From Pseudomonas alcaligenes (lineage in GTDB: Bacteria; Pseudomonadota; Gammaproteobacteria; Pseudomonadales; Pseudomonadaceae), in NCBI RefSeq assembly GCF_014490745.1, contig NZ_LZEU01000001.1, positions 4,885,306 through 4,949,305 of the forward strand: a stretch of 64,000 nt of DNA. The letters are read 5' to 3'. Each line of letters opens with the position of its first letter. Position 1 is the first letter of the stretch. Below the pieces are notes generated by a model that was given only the letters and a program-made list of their open reading frames with translations, ran no database searches and was not told where the DNA came from. The position numbers and the translations under genes were made by a program. Shown here one piece after another: positions 29,901 to 41,083 of the stretch.

Positions 29901-30431
29901 ATGAAGCTGCTGATTCTCGACCGCGACGGTGTCATCAACGAAGACTCCGACGCCTACATCAAGTCGCTCGCCGAGTGGATCCCGATCCCCGGCTCGATCG
30001 ACGCCATCGCCCGCCTGAGCAAGGCCGGCTGGATCGTGGCCGTGGCCACCAACCAGTCGGGCCTGGCGCGCGGCTACTACGACGCCGCCACCCTGGAGGC
30101 GATGCACAACCGCCTGCGCCAGCTGGTGGCCGAGCAGGGCGGTGAAGTCGGCCTGATCGTGCATTGCCCGCACGGCCCGGATGATGGCTGCACCTGCCGC
30201 AAGCCCAAGCCGGGCATGCTCGAGCAGATCGCCGCGCACTACGGCACGGAACTGGCAGGCGTATGGTTCGTCGGTGACAGTCAGGGTGACCTCGACGCGG
30301 CGCTGGCCGTCCATTGCCAGCCCGTACTGGTAAAAACCGGCAAGGGCGAACGTACCCTGGCCAAGCCATTGCCAGCGGGAACCCTGATATTCGATGATCT
30401 GGCGGCGGTTGCCGATCAGCTTCTTCTCTAG
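29901..30431 (+). CDS. gmhB: D-glycero-beta-D-manno-heptose 1,7-bisphosphate 7-phosphatase
   Basis: A 176-residue HAD phosphatase that removes the 7-phosphate in ADP-heptose synthesis for the LPS core. The nucleophile motif LDRDGVIN is at residues 5-12, and the zinc-type loop with HCPHGPDDGCTCRKP and GDSQGDLDAA are family marks. ATG 29901 is chosen by homology. It leads into the PlsC-type gene 15 bases downstream. Confidence 0.93.
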   Translation: MKLLILDRDGVINEDSDAYIKSLAEWIPIPGSIDAIARLSKAGWIVAVATNQSGLARGYYDAATLEAMHNRLRQLVAEQGGEVGLIVHCPHGPDDGCTCRKPKPGMLEQIAAHYGTELAGVWFVGDSQGDLDAALAVHCQPVLVKTGKGERTLAKPLPAGTLIFDDLAAVADQLLL

Positions 30432-30446
30432 AGAACGCGAGCCCCC

Positions 30447-31220
30447 ATGACGACAGTGCAGGCCATCAGAACCTTCTTCTTCTACCTGCTGCTGTCATCC
30501 AGCTCCTTCTTCTGGTGCATCCTCTGCGTGTTCGTCGCACCGCTGCTGCCGTTTCGCGCCCGCTACCGTTTCGTCATCCAGACCTGGTGCCGCTGCGCCA
30601 CCTGGCTGGCCAAGGTGGTAGTGGGCATCCGCTATGAGGTGCACGGCCTGGAGAACATCCCGCAGCAACCCTGCGTGATCCTGGCCAAGCACCAGAGCAC
30701 CTGGGAAACCTTCTTCCTTTCCGCCTTCTTCGAGCCGCTGTCGCAGGTGGTCAAGCGCGAGCTGCTGTACGTGCCGTTCTTCGGCTGGGCAATGGCCATG
30801 CTCAAGCCCATCGCCATCGACCGCAGCAATCCCAAGGCAGCGCTCAAGCAGTTGGCCAAGCAGGGCGACGAGCGCATCAAGCAGGGCGCCTGGGTACTGA
30901 TCTTCCCGGAAGGCACGCGTATTCCACCGGGGCAGATCGGCAAGTTCTCCCGCGGCGGCGCCGCCCTGGCGGTGAATGCCGGCCTGCCGGTGCTGCCGAT
31001 CGCCCACAACGCCGGCGAGTTCTGGCCGAAGCAGGGCTGGGCAAAATTCCCCGGCACCATCCAGGTGGTGATCGGCCCACTGATGCATGCCGAGGGCAGC
31101 GGCCCGCGAGCCATCGCCGAACTCAACGAGCGCGCGTTTGCCTGGGTCTGCCAGACCCAGCAGCAGATCAGCGGCGCTGCCGTACAGGTGAGCAGCCAGG
31201 ACATCTCCAGCCCGGCCTGA
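30447..31220 (+). CDS. 1-acyl-sn-glycerol-3-phosphate acyltransferase (PlsC family)
   Basis: A 257-residue membrane acyltransferase with an N-terminal hydrophobic segment (about 10-32), the catalytic HQSTWE motif (an HX4E variant of HX4D) and the glycerophosphate-binding FPEGTRIPPG. It makes phosphatidate from lysophosphatidate. Its position after gmhB corresponds to the acyltransferase next to gyrB in P. aeruginosa (LptA/PA0005). In this genome a second PlsC-like protein is encoded in the ynb-like cluster downstream. Confidence 0.9.
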   Translation: MTTVQAIRTFFFYLLLSSSSFFWCILCVFVAPLLPFRARYRFVIQTWCRCATWLAKVVVGIRYEVHGLENIPQQPCVILAKHQSTWETFFLSAFFEPLSQVVKRELLYVPFFGWAMAMLKPIAIDRSNPKAALKQLAKQGDERIKQGAWVLIFPEGTRIPPGQIGKFSRGGAALAVNAGLPVLPIAHNAGEFWPKQGWAKFPGTIQVVIGPLMHAEGSGPRAIAELNERAFAWVCQTQQQISGAAVQVSSQDISSPA

Positions 31221-31227
31221 GAGCGCC

Positions 31228-31236
31228 TGTGGATAA
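31228..31236 (-). other. Consensus DnaA box
   Basis: TGTGGATAA, that is TTATCCACA on the minus strand, located just after the PlsC stop codon, about 12 kb from oriC. Confidence 0.65.
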
Positions 31237-31290
31237 GCTGTGCGCGAAATACCGGCGCAGTGCCATTACGCAAGCCAAAAAGCTGATTTA

Positions 31291-31315
31291 ATTGGTTTTT
31301 ATCAAAACCTCCAAT
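31291..31315. promoter_or_regulatory. AT-rich inverted repeat upstream of the ynb-like cluster
   Basis: GGTTTT TATC AAAACC with flanking ATTGG and CCAAT, in the 235-base gap between the PlsC gene and the first cluster gene. It has no U-tract, so an operator is a better guess than a terminator. No clear sigma-70 promoter was found here. Confidence 0.4.
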
Positions 31316-31455
31316 GTCCCACGGACGGGGCATAAGTTTTTTCCGCGAAGCCGGCAGGGCGAATTCGGCAATGCCGCACAGTCTTGCCGGAACGCCCCTG
31401 CGCTAAAGCGGTTAAGCTAGACCGACTCGTCTTGTGTGAAAGGGAATTTCGCTCC

Positions 31456-32079
31456 ATGCCGTCCATCTACCAGCTCAAGCCACGCTTCCAGAATCTGCTG
31501 CGTCCGGGCGTCACCCGCCTGCATGCTCGCGGCGTCACCGCCAACCAGGTGACCCTCGCCGCCGGCCTGGTCTCCGTGCTGCTCGGCGGGCTGCTGGCCC
31601 TGGGCAGCAGCCATGTCTGGCTGTTCGCCCTGCTGCCGCTGTGGATGCTGCTGCGCATGGCACTGAATGCCGTGGACGGCATGCTCGCCCGCGAATTCGG
31701 CCAGCAGTCCAAGCTCGGCGCCTACCTCAACGAACTGTGCGACGTGATCGCCGACAGCGCCCTGTACCTGCCGTTCGCCCTGCTGCCCGGGGTTTCCCCG
31801 CTGCTGGTGGTGCTGGTAGTGCTGCTGGCAGTGATCAGCGAATACGCCGGCGTGCTCGGCCCGATGATCGGCGCCACACGGCGCTACGACGGGCCCATGG
31901 GCAAGAGCGACCGCGCCTTCTGCTTCGGTGCTCTGGGTGCCGGTGTGGCGTGCGGCCTGTTGCCGTCGTCTTGGATAAACGGGCTGCTGGCAGTGATTCT
32001 GCTGTTGCTGCTGGCGACTCTGGCCAATCGCGTGCGCCAAGGCCTGGCCGAGGTAGCGCGAACCTCTCAATCGGAATAA
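31456..32079 (+). CDS. CDP-alcohol phosphatidyltransferase, YnbA-like
   Basis: A 207-residue membrane enzyme with about six hydrophobic helices. It matches YnbA of E. coli from the start (YQLKPRFQNLLRP, then TANQVTLAAGL) through the active site. The CDP-alcohol signature reads NAVDGMLAR ... GAYLNELCD: relative to the canonical D-x2-DG-x2-AR-x8-G-x3-D-x3-D, the first and third Asp are Asn, as I recall them also being in E. coli YnbA. It would transfer a phosphatidyl group from CDP-diacylglycerol to an unknown alcohol. First gene of a six-gene cluster; ATG 31456 follows AAAGGGA. Confidence 0.85.
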   Translation: MPSIYQLKPRFQNLLRPGVTRLHARGVTANQVTLAAGLVSVLLGGLLALGSSHVWLFALLPLWMLLRMALNAVDGMLAREFGQQSKLGAYLNELCDVIADSALYLPFALLPGVSPLLVVLVVLLAVISEYAGVLGPMIGATRRYDGPMGKSDRAFCFGALGAGVACGLLPSSWINGLLAVILLLLLATLANRVRQGLAEVARTSQSE

Positions 32080-32089
32080 GGATGTTTCG

Positions 32090-33844
32090 ATGCGCGAAGT
32101 CCAGAACCACATCTTCACCACCCACGATGGTGTCGAGCTGCTCTATCGCCACTGGCCGGCCAGCGCGCCGGCAAACGGCCCGCGCCAGGCGGTAGTGCTG
32201 TTCCACCGCGGCCACGAGCACGGCGGGCGCATGGCCCACCTGCCGGGCGAGCTGGATCTGCCCGACTACGACTTCTTCGCCTGGGATGCCCGCGGCCATG
32301 GCCTGTCGCCCGGCGCCCGCGGCGACAGCCCGAGCTTCGCCACCAGCGTGCGCGACGTGCAGACCTTTATCGAGCATATCAGCGCAACATACGGTATCGA
32401 ACAGACGGATATGGCCGTGCTGGCCCAGAGCGTCGGCGCCGTGGTGGTGTCGACCTGGGCCCACGACTACGCCCCGCAGATCCGCTGCCTGGTGCTCGCC
32501 TCGCCGGCGTTCAAGGTCAAACTCTACGTCCCCTTCGCCCGCCCCGGCCTCAAGCTGCTGCGCGCCTGGCGCGGCAACTTCTTCGTCAACAGCTATGTGA
32601 AGGCGCGCTTCCTCAGCCACGACCCCGAGCGCATCGCCTCGTTCGAGAACGACCCGCTGATCACCCGGCCGATCTCGGTGAATATGCTGCTGGGTCTCTA
32701 TGACGCCGCTGACCGCGTGGTGGCCGATGCCCAGGCAATCCAGATTCCGACCCAGCTGCTGATCTCCGGTGCCGACTTCGTCGTCCATCGCCAGCCGCAG
32801 GAGCAGTTCTTCGAGCGCCTGGGCAGCCTGCGCAAGGAAAAGCACATCCTCCCCGGCTTCTTCCACGACACCCTCGGCGAGCGTGATCGCGCCCATGCCC
32901 TGAGCCGCGCCCGGCGCTTTATCCTGGAGAGCTTCGCCCAGCCGGCCACGCGTCCCGCGCTGCTGGACGCCGACCGCTGCGGCTGGAGCTGCGCCGAAGC
33001 CGAGAGCCTGGCCGCGCCACTGCCGCATAACTCCCTGGGCGACCTGTACTGGCGCGCCACCCGCGCCGGCCTCAAGCTCGGCAGCGGGCTGTCCGACGGT
33101 GTGAAGCTGGGCTTCGAGACCGGCTTCGACTCCGGCAGCACCCTCGACTACGTCTATCGCAACCAGCCTTCCGGCAAATCCGCGTTGGGCCGGCTGATCG
33201 ACCAGAACTACCTCAACTCCATCGGCTGGCGCGGTATCCGCCAACGCAAGCTGCACGCCGAGGAGCTGCTGCGCCTGGCCATGGCCAAGCTGCGCGAGGC
33301 AGGCCGGGGTGTACGTATCGTCGATATCGCCGCCGGCCATGGCCGCTACATTCTCGAATCCCTCGAAGGGCTGGAGCACAAGCCAGACTCGATCCTGCTG
33401 CGTGACTACAGCGAGATCAACGTGCGCGACGGCAGCGCGCTGATCGCGCAGAAAGGCCTGGGCGACATCGCCCGCTTCGTCAAAGGCGATGCCTTCGACA
33501 AGGCTGACCTCGCCGCGCTCGAGCCCAGGCCGAGCCTGGCGGTGGTTTCCGGCCTGTACGAGCTGTTCGGCAGCAACCAGATGGTCGGTGATTCGCTGGC
33601 CGGCCTGGCCGCAGCGGTCGAGGAGGGCGGCTACCTGATCTACACCGGCCAACCCTGGCACCCGCAGCTGGAACTGATCGCCCGCGCCCTGACCAGCCAT
33701 CGCGAAGGCCAGCCCTGGGTCATGCGCCGCCGCAGCCAGGCGGAAATGGATCAGCTGGTAGCCGCTGCCGGCTTCCGCAAGCTGGCCCAGCGCGTCGATG
33801 AATGGGGCATCTTCAGCGTAGCCCTGGCCCAGCGGGTGTCCTGA
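32090..33844 (+). CDS. Fused alpha/beta hydrolase and SAM methyltransferase, YnbC-like
   Basis: A 584-residue two-domain protein. Residues about 1-280 form an alpha/beta hydrolase (LFHRGHEHGGR, AWDARGHGLSPG, nucleophile in AQSVGA, late His in PGFFHDTLGE) and residues about 360-584 a class I methyltransferase (motif I VDIAAGHGRYILESLEG). E. coli YnbC has the same fusion. The likely role is processing and methylation of a lipid or its head group, but no substrate is known. It follows the YnbA-like gene by 10 bases and overlaps the next gene by one base. Confidence 0.85.
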   Translation: MREVQNHIFTTHDGVELLYRHWPASAPANGPRQAVVLFHRGHEHGGRMAHLPGELDLPDYDFFAWDARGHGLSPGARGDSPSFATSVRDVQTFIEHISATYGIEQTDMAVLAQSVGAVVVSTWAHDYAPQIRCLVLASPAFKVKLYVPFARPGLKLLRAWRGNFFVNSYVKARFLSHDPERIASFENDPLITRPISVNMLLGLYDAADRVVADAQAIQIPTQLLISGADFVVHRQPQEQFFERLGSLRKEKHILPGFFHDTLGERDRAHALSRARRFILESFAQPATRPALLDADRCGWSCAEAESLAAPLPHNSLGDLYWRATRAGLKLGSGLSDGVKLGFETGFDSGSTLDYVYRNQPSGKSALGRLIDQNYLNSIGWRGIRQRKLHAEELLRLAMAKLREAGRGVRIVDIAAGHGRYILESLEGLEHKPDSILLRDYSEINVRDGSALIAQKGLGDIARFVKGDAFDKADLAALEPRPSLAVVSGLYELFGSNQMVGDSLAGLAAAVEEGGYLIYTGQPWHPQLELIARALTSHREGQPWVMRRRSQAEMDQLVAAAGFRKLAQRVDEWGIFSVALAQRVS

Positions 33845-35199
33845 TGGACAGCGACCATACGCGCGAAACCGGGCTATGGAAGCGCGGGGTACTCTGGCTG
33901 TTGCTGCTGGCCCCGCTGTTTTTCACCAGCTACAGCTTCGCCAACTGGCTGAGCGGCCAGCGCAACGATGTCGGCAGCCTGGTATTTGCCTGGGAAAGCC
34001 ACACACCGCTGTGGCCCTGGACGATCCTGCCCTACTGGTCGATCGACCTGCTCTACGGCCTGTCCTTCCTCCTCCCGGCCAGCCGCCGGGAAATGGATCG
34101 GCATGCCCTGCGCCTGCTCAGCGTGCAGATCCTGTGTGTGGCCTGCTTTCTGCTCTGGCCGCTGCGCTTCACCTTCGAGCGCCCGGAGCTGAGCGGCTTG
34201 TTCGGCTGGATGTTCGACGTGCTGATGGGCTTCGACAAACCGTTCAACCAGGCGCCTTCGCTGCATATCGCCCTGCTGGTGGTGATCTGGACGATGTTCG
34301 CCCGGCACACCCATGGCCTGCTGTTGCGCGGCCTGCTGCACGGCTGGATGGCGCTGATCGGTCTGTCGGTGCTGACTACCTGGCAGCATCACTTCATCGA
34401 TGTGCCCACTGGAGCGCTGGCCGGCTGGCTATGCGTATGGCTGTGGCCCGTCGAGGGACGCAGTCCGCTGCAGCAGCTGCACCTCGCCCGGGATGGCAAA
34501 CGTTGGCGCCTAGCCCTGCGCTATGGGCTGGGTAGTGCCATCTGTGCGGCGCTGGCGGTCAATCTCGGTGGTGTCTGGCTGTGGCTGCTGTGGCCGTGCG
34601 CATCCCTGCTGCTGGTCGCCCTGAATTACGCGCTGCTCGGTGCCGGCGGTTTCCAGAAGCAGGCCGATGGTTCCCTGAGCGCAGCAGCCTGTTGGCTGTT
34701 TGCGCCTTATCTGGCTGGCGCCTGGCTCAACTCGCGGCTGTGGACGCGCCGGCATCCGCAGCCCGCTCAGGTCAGCCCCGGGATCTGGCTCGGGCGTCTG
34801 CCGAGCAGAACCGAAATGCAGCCCTTCGCCGCAGTGCTCGATCTGTGTGCCGAGCTGCCGCTGCGCCGTCGGGGCCAAGCCTATCGCAACGTACCGGTAC
34901 TGGATCTGACCACTCCCAGCACGGCCGACTTACACCAGGCTGCCGAAGCCATCGAGCAACTGCGTCAGCACGGCCCGCTGCTGGTCTGCTGCGCGCTTGG
35001 CTACTCGCGCAGCGCCTGCGCCGTCGCCGCCTGGCTGCTGCAGTACGGCGATTGCCAGGATGTCGACCAGGCATTGCAGCGGACTCGCCAGGCACGCCCG
35101 CAAATCGTCCTCGGCGAGGCGCACCAACAGGCCCTGGCATTGCTGCGACAGCTGCCGGAACAGCCAACCCCAGTCCATGAGGTGGCCCATGGCCTCTGA
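33844..35199 (+). CDS. PAP2 / dual-specificity phosphatase fusion, YnbD-like
   Basis: A 451-residue membrane protein. The N-terminal two thirds has several hydrophobic helices and PAP2-like motifs (NQAPSLHIALL and TWQHHFIDVPTGALAGW), and the C-terminal about 130 residues is a tyrosine/dual-specificity phosphatase domain with the P-loop CALGYSRSA (CX5R). E. coli YnbD has the same architecture. It may dephosphorylate a lipid intermediate such as phosphatidylglycerophosphate-like product. The ATG overlaps the previous stop (TGATG), so translation is coupled. Confidence 0.85.
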   Translation: MDSDHTRETGLWKRGVLWLLLLAPLFFTSYSFANWLSGQRNDVGSLVFAWESHTPLWPWTILPYWSIDLLYGLSFLLPASRREMDRHALRLLSVQILCVACFLLWPLRFTFERPELSGLFGWMFDVLMGFDKPFNQAPSLHIALLVVIWTMFARHTHGLLLRGLLHGWMALIGLSVLTTWQHHFIDVPTGALAGWLCVWLWPVEGRSPLQQLHLARDGKRWRLALRYGLGSAICAALAVNLGGVWLWLLWPCASLLLVALNYALLGAGGFQKQADGSLSAAACWLFAPYLAGAWLNSRLWTRRHPQPAQVSPGIWLGRLPSRTEMQPFAAVLDLCAELPLRRRGQAYRNVPVLDLTTPSTADLHQAAEAIEQLRQHGPLLVCCALGYSRSACAVAAWLLQYGDCQDVDQALQRTRQARPQIVLGEAHQQALALLRQLPEQPTPVHEVAHGL

Positions 35200-35644
35200 G
35201 ATGTCCCTGCTGCTGATCGCCGGCCTGCTGCGCCGCGGTCGCCAGCTCGACCAGCTGTCCACCGGGCTGACCCTGCTGGGTCTGGCTGGGGGCTTGCTGC
35301 CCATGCTGATCGGGCGTGGCAACTTTCTGATGGCCGGGCCCTGCGTGCTGCTGATTCTGTTCGGCCTGGCGCAGAAGTACTGGGCGATCCGCTCGGCCCT
35401 GGACGCCGAGTTGTTCGCCGTCCTGGCAGCTGATCCGCTACAGCGCGAGGCACGTATAGCCGAACTCGATAGCGCCCTGGTCGAGCTGCGCCTGCAGCCC
35501 GCCAACCAGACTGCCCGTCCATGGGAGGCACGCATTCGCGGCGCCCGCCGCCTGCTGCGCATGCAGGGCCTGTGGCTGGCCGCGCAACTGTTACTGGCAC
35601 TGATCATGATCCTGGTCGTGCCGTGGTTTTCCTTCGCTGGATAA
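35189..35644 (+). CDS. Small membrane protein of the ynb-like cluster
   Basis: A 151-residue protein that I do not assign to a family. It has three likely membrane helices: about 24-39 and 41-60 (LTLLGLAGGLLPML, MAGPCVLLILFGLA) and a C-terminal one at about 128-147 (AAQLLLALIMILVV), with a charged soluble stretch between. ATG 35189 is chosen because GAGGTGG lies just upstream; it overlaps the YnbD-like gene by 11 bases. It is not part of the E. coli ynb operon, so it is a cluster-specific accessory here. Confidence 0.7.
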   Translation: MASEMSLLLIAGLLRRGRQLDQLSTGLTLLGLAGGLLPMLIGRGNFLMAGPCVLLILFGLAQKYWAIRSALDAELFAVLAADPLQREARIAELDSALVELRLQPANQTARPWEARIRGARRLLRMQGLWLAAQLLLALIMILVVPWFSFAG

Positions 35645-35654
35645 GGAGTTGTCC

Positions 35655-36278
35655 ATGCTCGCTTCATTGACCGCTTTCGCCATTACCTCGGCGGCGCGTC
35701 TGCTTACCGGAGCCCGCGCGCTCTGGCTGGGCAGCACAGCGCAGCCGGTGCAACGGCTGTATTACGCCAACCACAGCAGCCACGGCGACTTCGTCCTGTT
35801 GTGGGCCTCGCTGCCGGCCGAACTGCGCCGCAGCACCCGTCCGGTGGCTGGCGCCGACTACTGGCAGAAGGGCGGCCTGCGCAGCTTCCTGATCAACGAT
35901 GTGTTCAACGGCGTGCTGGTCGACCGTGACCGCAGCAATCCGGAGCACAACCCGCTGCAGCCGATGCTCGACGCGCTGGGGCAGGGCGACTCGCTGATCA
36001 TCTTCCCCGAAGGCACGCGCAACCTCGGCGACGACCCGCTGCTGCCGTTCAAGAGCGGTCTCTACCACCTGGCCCAGGCTCATCCACAGGCCGAGCTGAT
36101 CCCGGTGTGGATCGCCAACCTCAACCGCGTAATGCCCAAGGGCAGGGCGCTGCCCCTGCCGCTGCTGTGCACCCTGAGTTTCGGCGCCGCCCTGGAACCC
36201 GTCGAGGGGGAAGGCAAAGCCGCGTTCCTCGAGCGCGCACGCAACGCCCTGCTGGCCCTGGCCCCGGAGGAAGTCTGA
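35655..36278 (+). CDS. Lysophospholipid acyltransferase-like protein
   Basis: A 207-residue PlsC-fold protein with the catalytic HSSHGD (HX4D) and the FPEGTRNLGDDPLLPFK phosphate-binding motif. AAGGAG at 35643-35648 fixes ATG 35655. It has no long N-terminal membrane anchor, unlike the PlsC protein encoded at 30447. Located between the small membrane protein and the YnbB-like gene with gaps of 10 and 1 bases, so it is part of the same operon. It probably acylates an intermediate of the lipid made by this cluster. Confidence 0.85.
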   Translation: MLASLTAFAITSAARLLTGARALWLGSTAQPVQRLYYANHSSHGDFVLLWASLPAELRRSTRPVAGADYWQKGGLRSFLINDVFNGVLVDRDRSNPEHNPLQPMLDALGQGDSLIIFPEGTRNLGDDPLLPFKSGLYHLAQAHPQAELIPVWIANLNRVMPKGRALPLPLLCTLSFGAALEPVEGEGKAAFLERARNALLALAPEEV

Positions 36279-36279
36279 G

Positions 36280-37212
36280 ATGGATCGCAATACCCTGCTG
36301 CTGTTCGCCGGTATCGGCGCCATTCTGCTGCTGGCCAGCCTGATCGGTCGCGTACTCAAGCGCCGCGCTGGCGATACGCCCAACTCGGTGATCGACAACC
36401 TCAATGCCCGCATCGATGCCTGGTGGGTGATGGTGCTGGTGATCGGCATCGCCTTTATGTTCGGCAAGAACGGCGTGGTGCTGCTGTTCTACGGCGTGTC
36501 CTTCTACGCCCTGCGCGAGTTCATGACCCTGACCCCGACCCGGCGCAGCGACTATCCGGCGCTGGTAGCCGCCTTCTACTTCGCCCTGCCGATGCAGTAC
36601 CTGCTGATCGCCATCGGCTGGTATGGCCTGTTCAGCATCTTCATCCCGGTCTATTTGTTCCTTCTGCTGCCGATTCTCGCCTCGCTCGGCGGCGATACTA
36701 CCCGCTACCTGGAGCGGGCGGCCAAGGTGCAGTGGGGCCTGATGATCGCGGTGTACTGCGTGTCCATGGTGCCGGCGCTGCTGACCCTGGAGATTCCAGG
36801 CTATGAGGGGCGCAACCTGCTGCTGATCGCCTGGCTGATCATCGTCGTGCAGCTCTCGGACGTGCTGCAGTACGTCTGCGGCAAGCTGGCCGGCAAGCAC
36901 AAGATCGCCCCCAAGCTGTCGCCCTCGAAGACGGTGGAAGGCTTCGTCGGTGGTGTGGCACTGGCGACTCTGGTCGGTGCGCTGCTGTGCTGGATCACCC
37001 CGTTCAACTTCTGGCAGGCCGCGCTGATGGCGCTGACCGTCAACCTGCTGGGCTTTGCCGGTGGCCTGGTGATGTCGGCGATCAAGCGCGACCGCGGAGT
37101 GAAGGACTGGGGCCACATGATCGAAGGCCACGGCGGTATGCTCGACCGCATGGACTCGGTGTGCTTCGCCGCACCGATCTTCTTCCACTTCGTACGCTAC
37201 TGGTGGGCCTGA
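36280..37212 (+). CDS. CDP-diacylglycerol synthase-like protein, YnbB-like
   Basis: A 310-residue polytopic membrane protein of the CdsA family. The family signature is complete near the C terminus (SAIKRDRGVKDWGHMIEGHGG), so it should activate phosphatidic acid with CTP. It is a CdsA paralogue; the E. coli counterpart YnbB has been linked in the literature to MPIase glycolipid synthesis, which I cite from memory. It ends the cluster, starting one base after the acyltransferase stop, and is followed by a terminator at 37313-37338. Confidence 0.87.
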   Translation: MDRNTLLLFAGIGAILLLASLIGRVLKRRAGDTPNSVIDNLNARIDAWWVMVLVIGIAFMFGKNGVVLLFYGVSFYALREFMTLTPTRRSDYPALVAAFYFALPMQYLLIAIGWYGLFSIFIPVYLFLLLPILASLGGDTTRYLERAAKVQWGLMIAVYCVSMVPALLTLEIPGYEGRNLLLIAWLIIVVQLSDVLQYVCGKLAGKHKIAPKLSPSKTVEGFVGGVALATLVGALLCWITPFNFWQAALMALTVNLLGFAGGLVMSAIKRDRGVKDWGHMIEGHGGMLDRMDSVCFAAPIFFHFVRYWWA

Positions 37213-37312
37213 CGGCCCACTGTTCTGCCGCCGCAAAAAATGGCCGGGAGGCATTTTTGACATTGCCTCCGGCGACGACCCGAAGAGTTGCCGCCATGGA
37301 ACGGCAGGCAAC

Positions 37313-37338
37313 AAAAAACCCGCCGAGGCGGGTTCTTT
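37313..37338 (+). terminator. Rho-independent terminator after the ynb-like cluster
   Basis: Stem AACCCGCC / GGCGGGTT around GAG, with A6 on the left and TCTTT on the right. Confidence 0.8.
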
Positions 37339-37510
37339 ATGACCTTCCGACATCCTGTCGTCTGCCATCCTGGGCGCGGTCTGTCTTCCTTGACTCGGGA
37401 CTTCCTGTTCCCGATGGATGTGTAGATTAGCCACTAGCCCAGGGTAGCAACAGACTCCCATTGCGCTTCGCCGTGTAAGCCTTTGGCTATTCATCGGGGG
37501 GCCGATAAAA
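37339..37510. other. Unexplained stretch between two terminators
   Basis: About 170 bases between the cluster terminator and the gyrB terminator hold no convincing open reading frame. With 37213-37312 they make a gene-free gap of 343 bases. A short non-coding RNA ending at 37511-37545 is possible, but I see no good promoter. Confidence 0.3.
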
Positions 37511-37545
37511 CAAAACCCCGACCAAGGCCGGGGTTTTGTTTTTGC
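37511..37545. terminator. Bidirectional rho-independent terminator after gyrB
   Basis: Stem AAAACCCCG / CGGGGTTTT with T-tracts on both sides (GTTTTGTTTTT on plus, GTTTTATC on minus). It ends gyrB transcription and could end transcription from the left. Confidence 0.85.
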
Positions 37546-37555
37546 TAAAAGCGGA

Positions 37556-41076
<3,521 letters not shown>

Positions 41077-41083
41077 TCAGGGG

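Noticed and set aside
31835..33700. 621-codon minus-strand frame opposite the YnbC-like gene
   Set aside because: Antisense shadow; the plus-strand gene has clear domain motifs.
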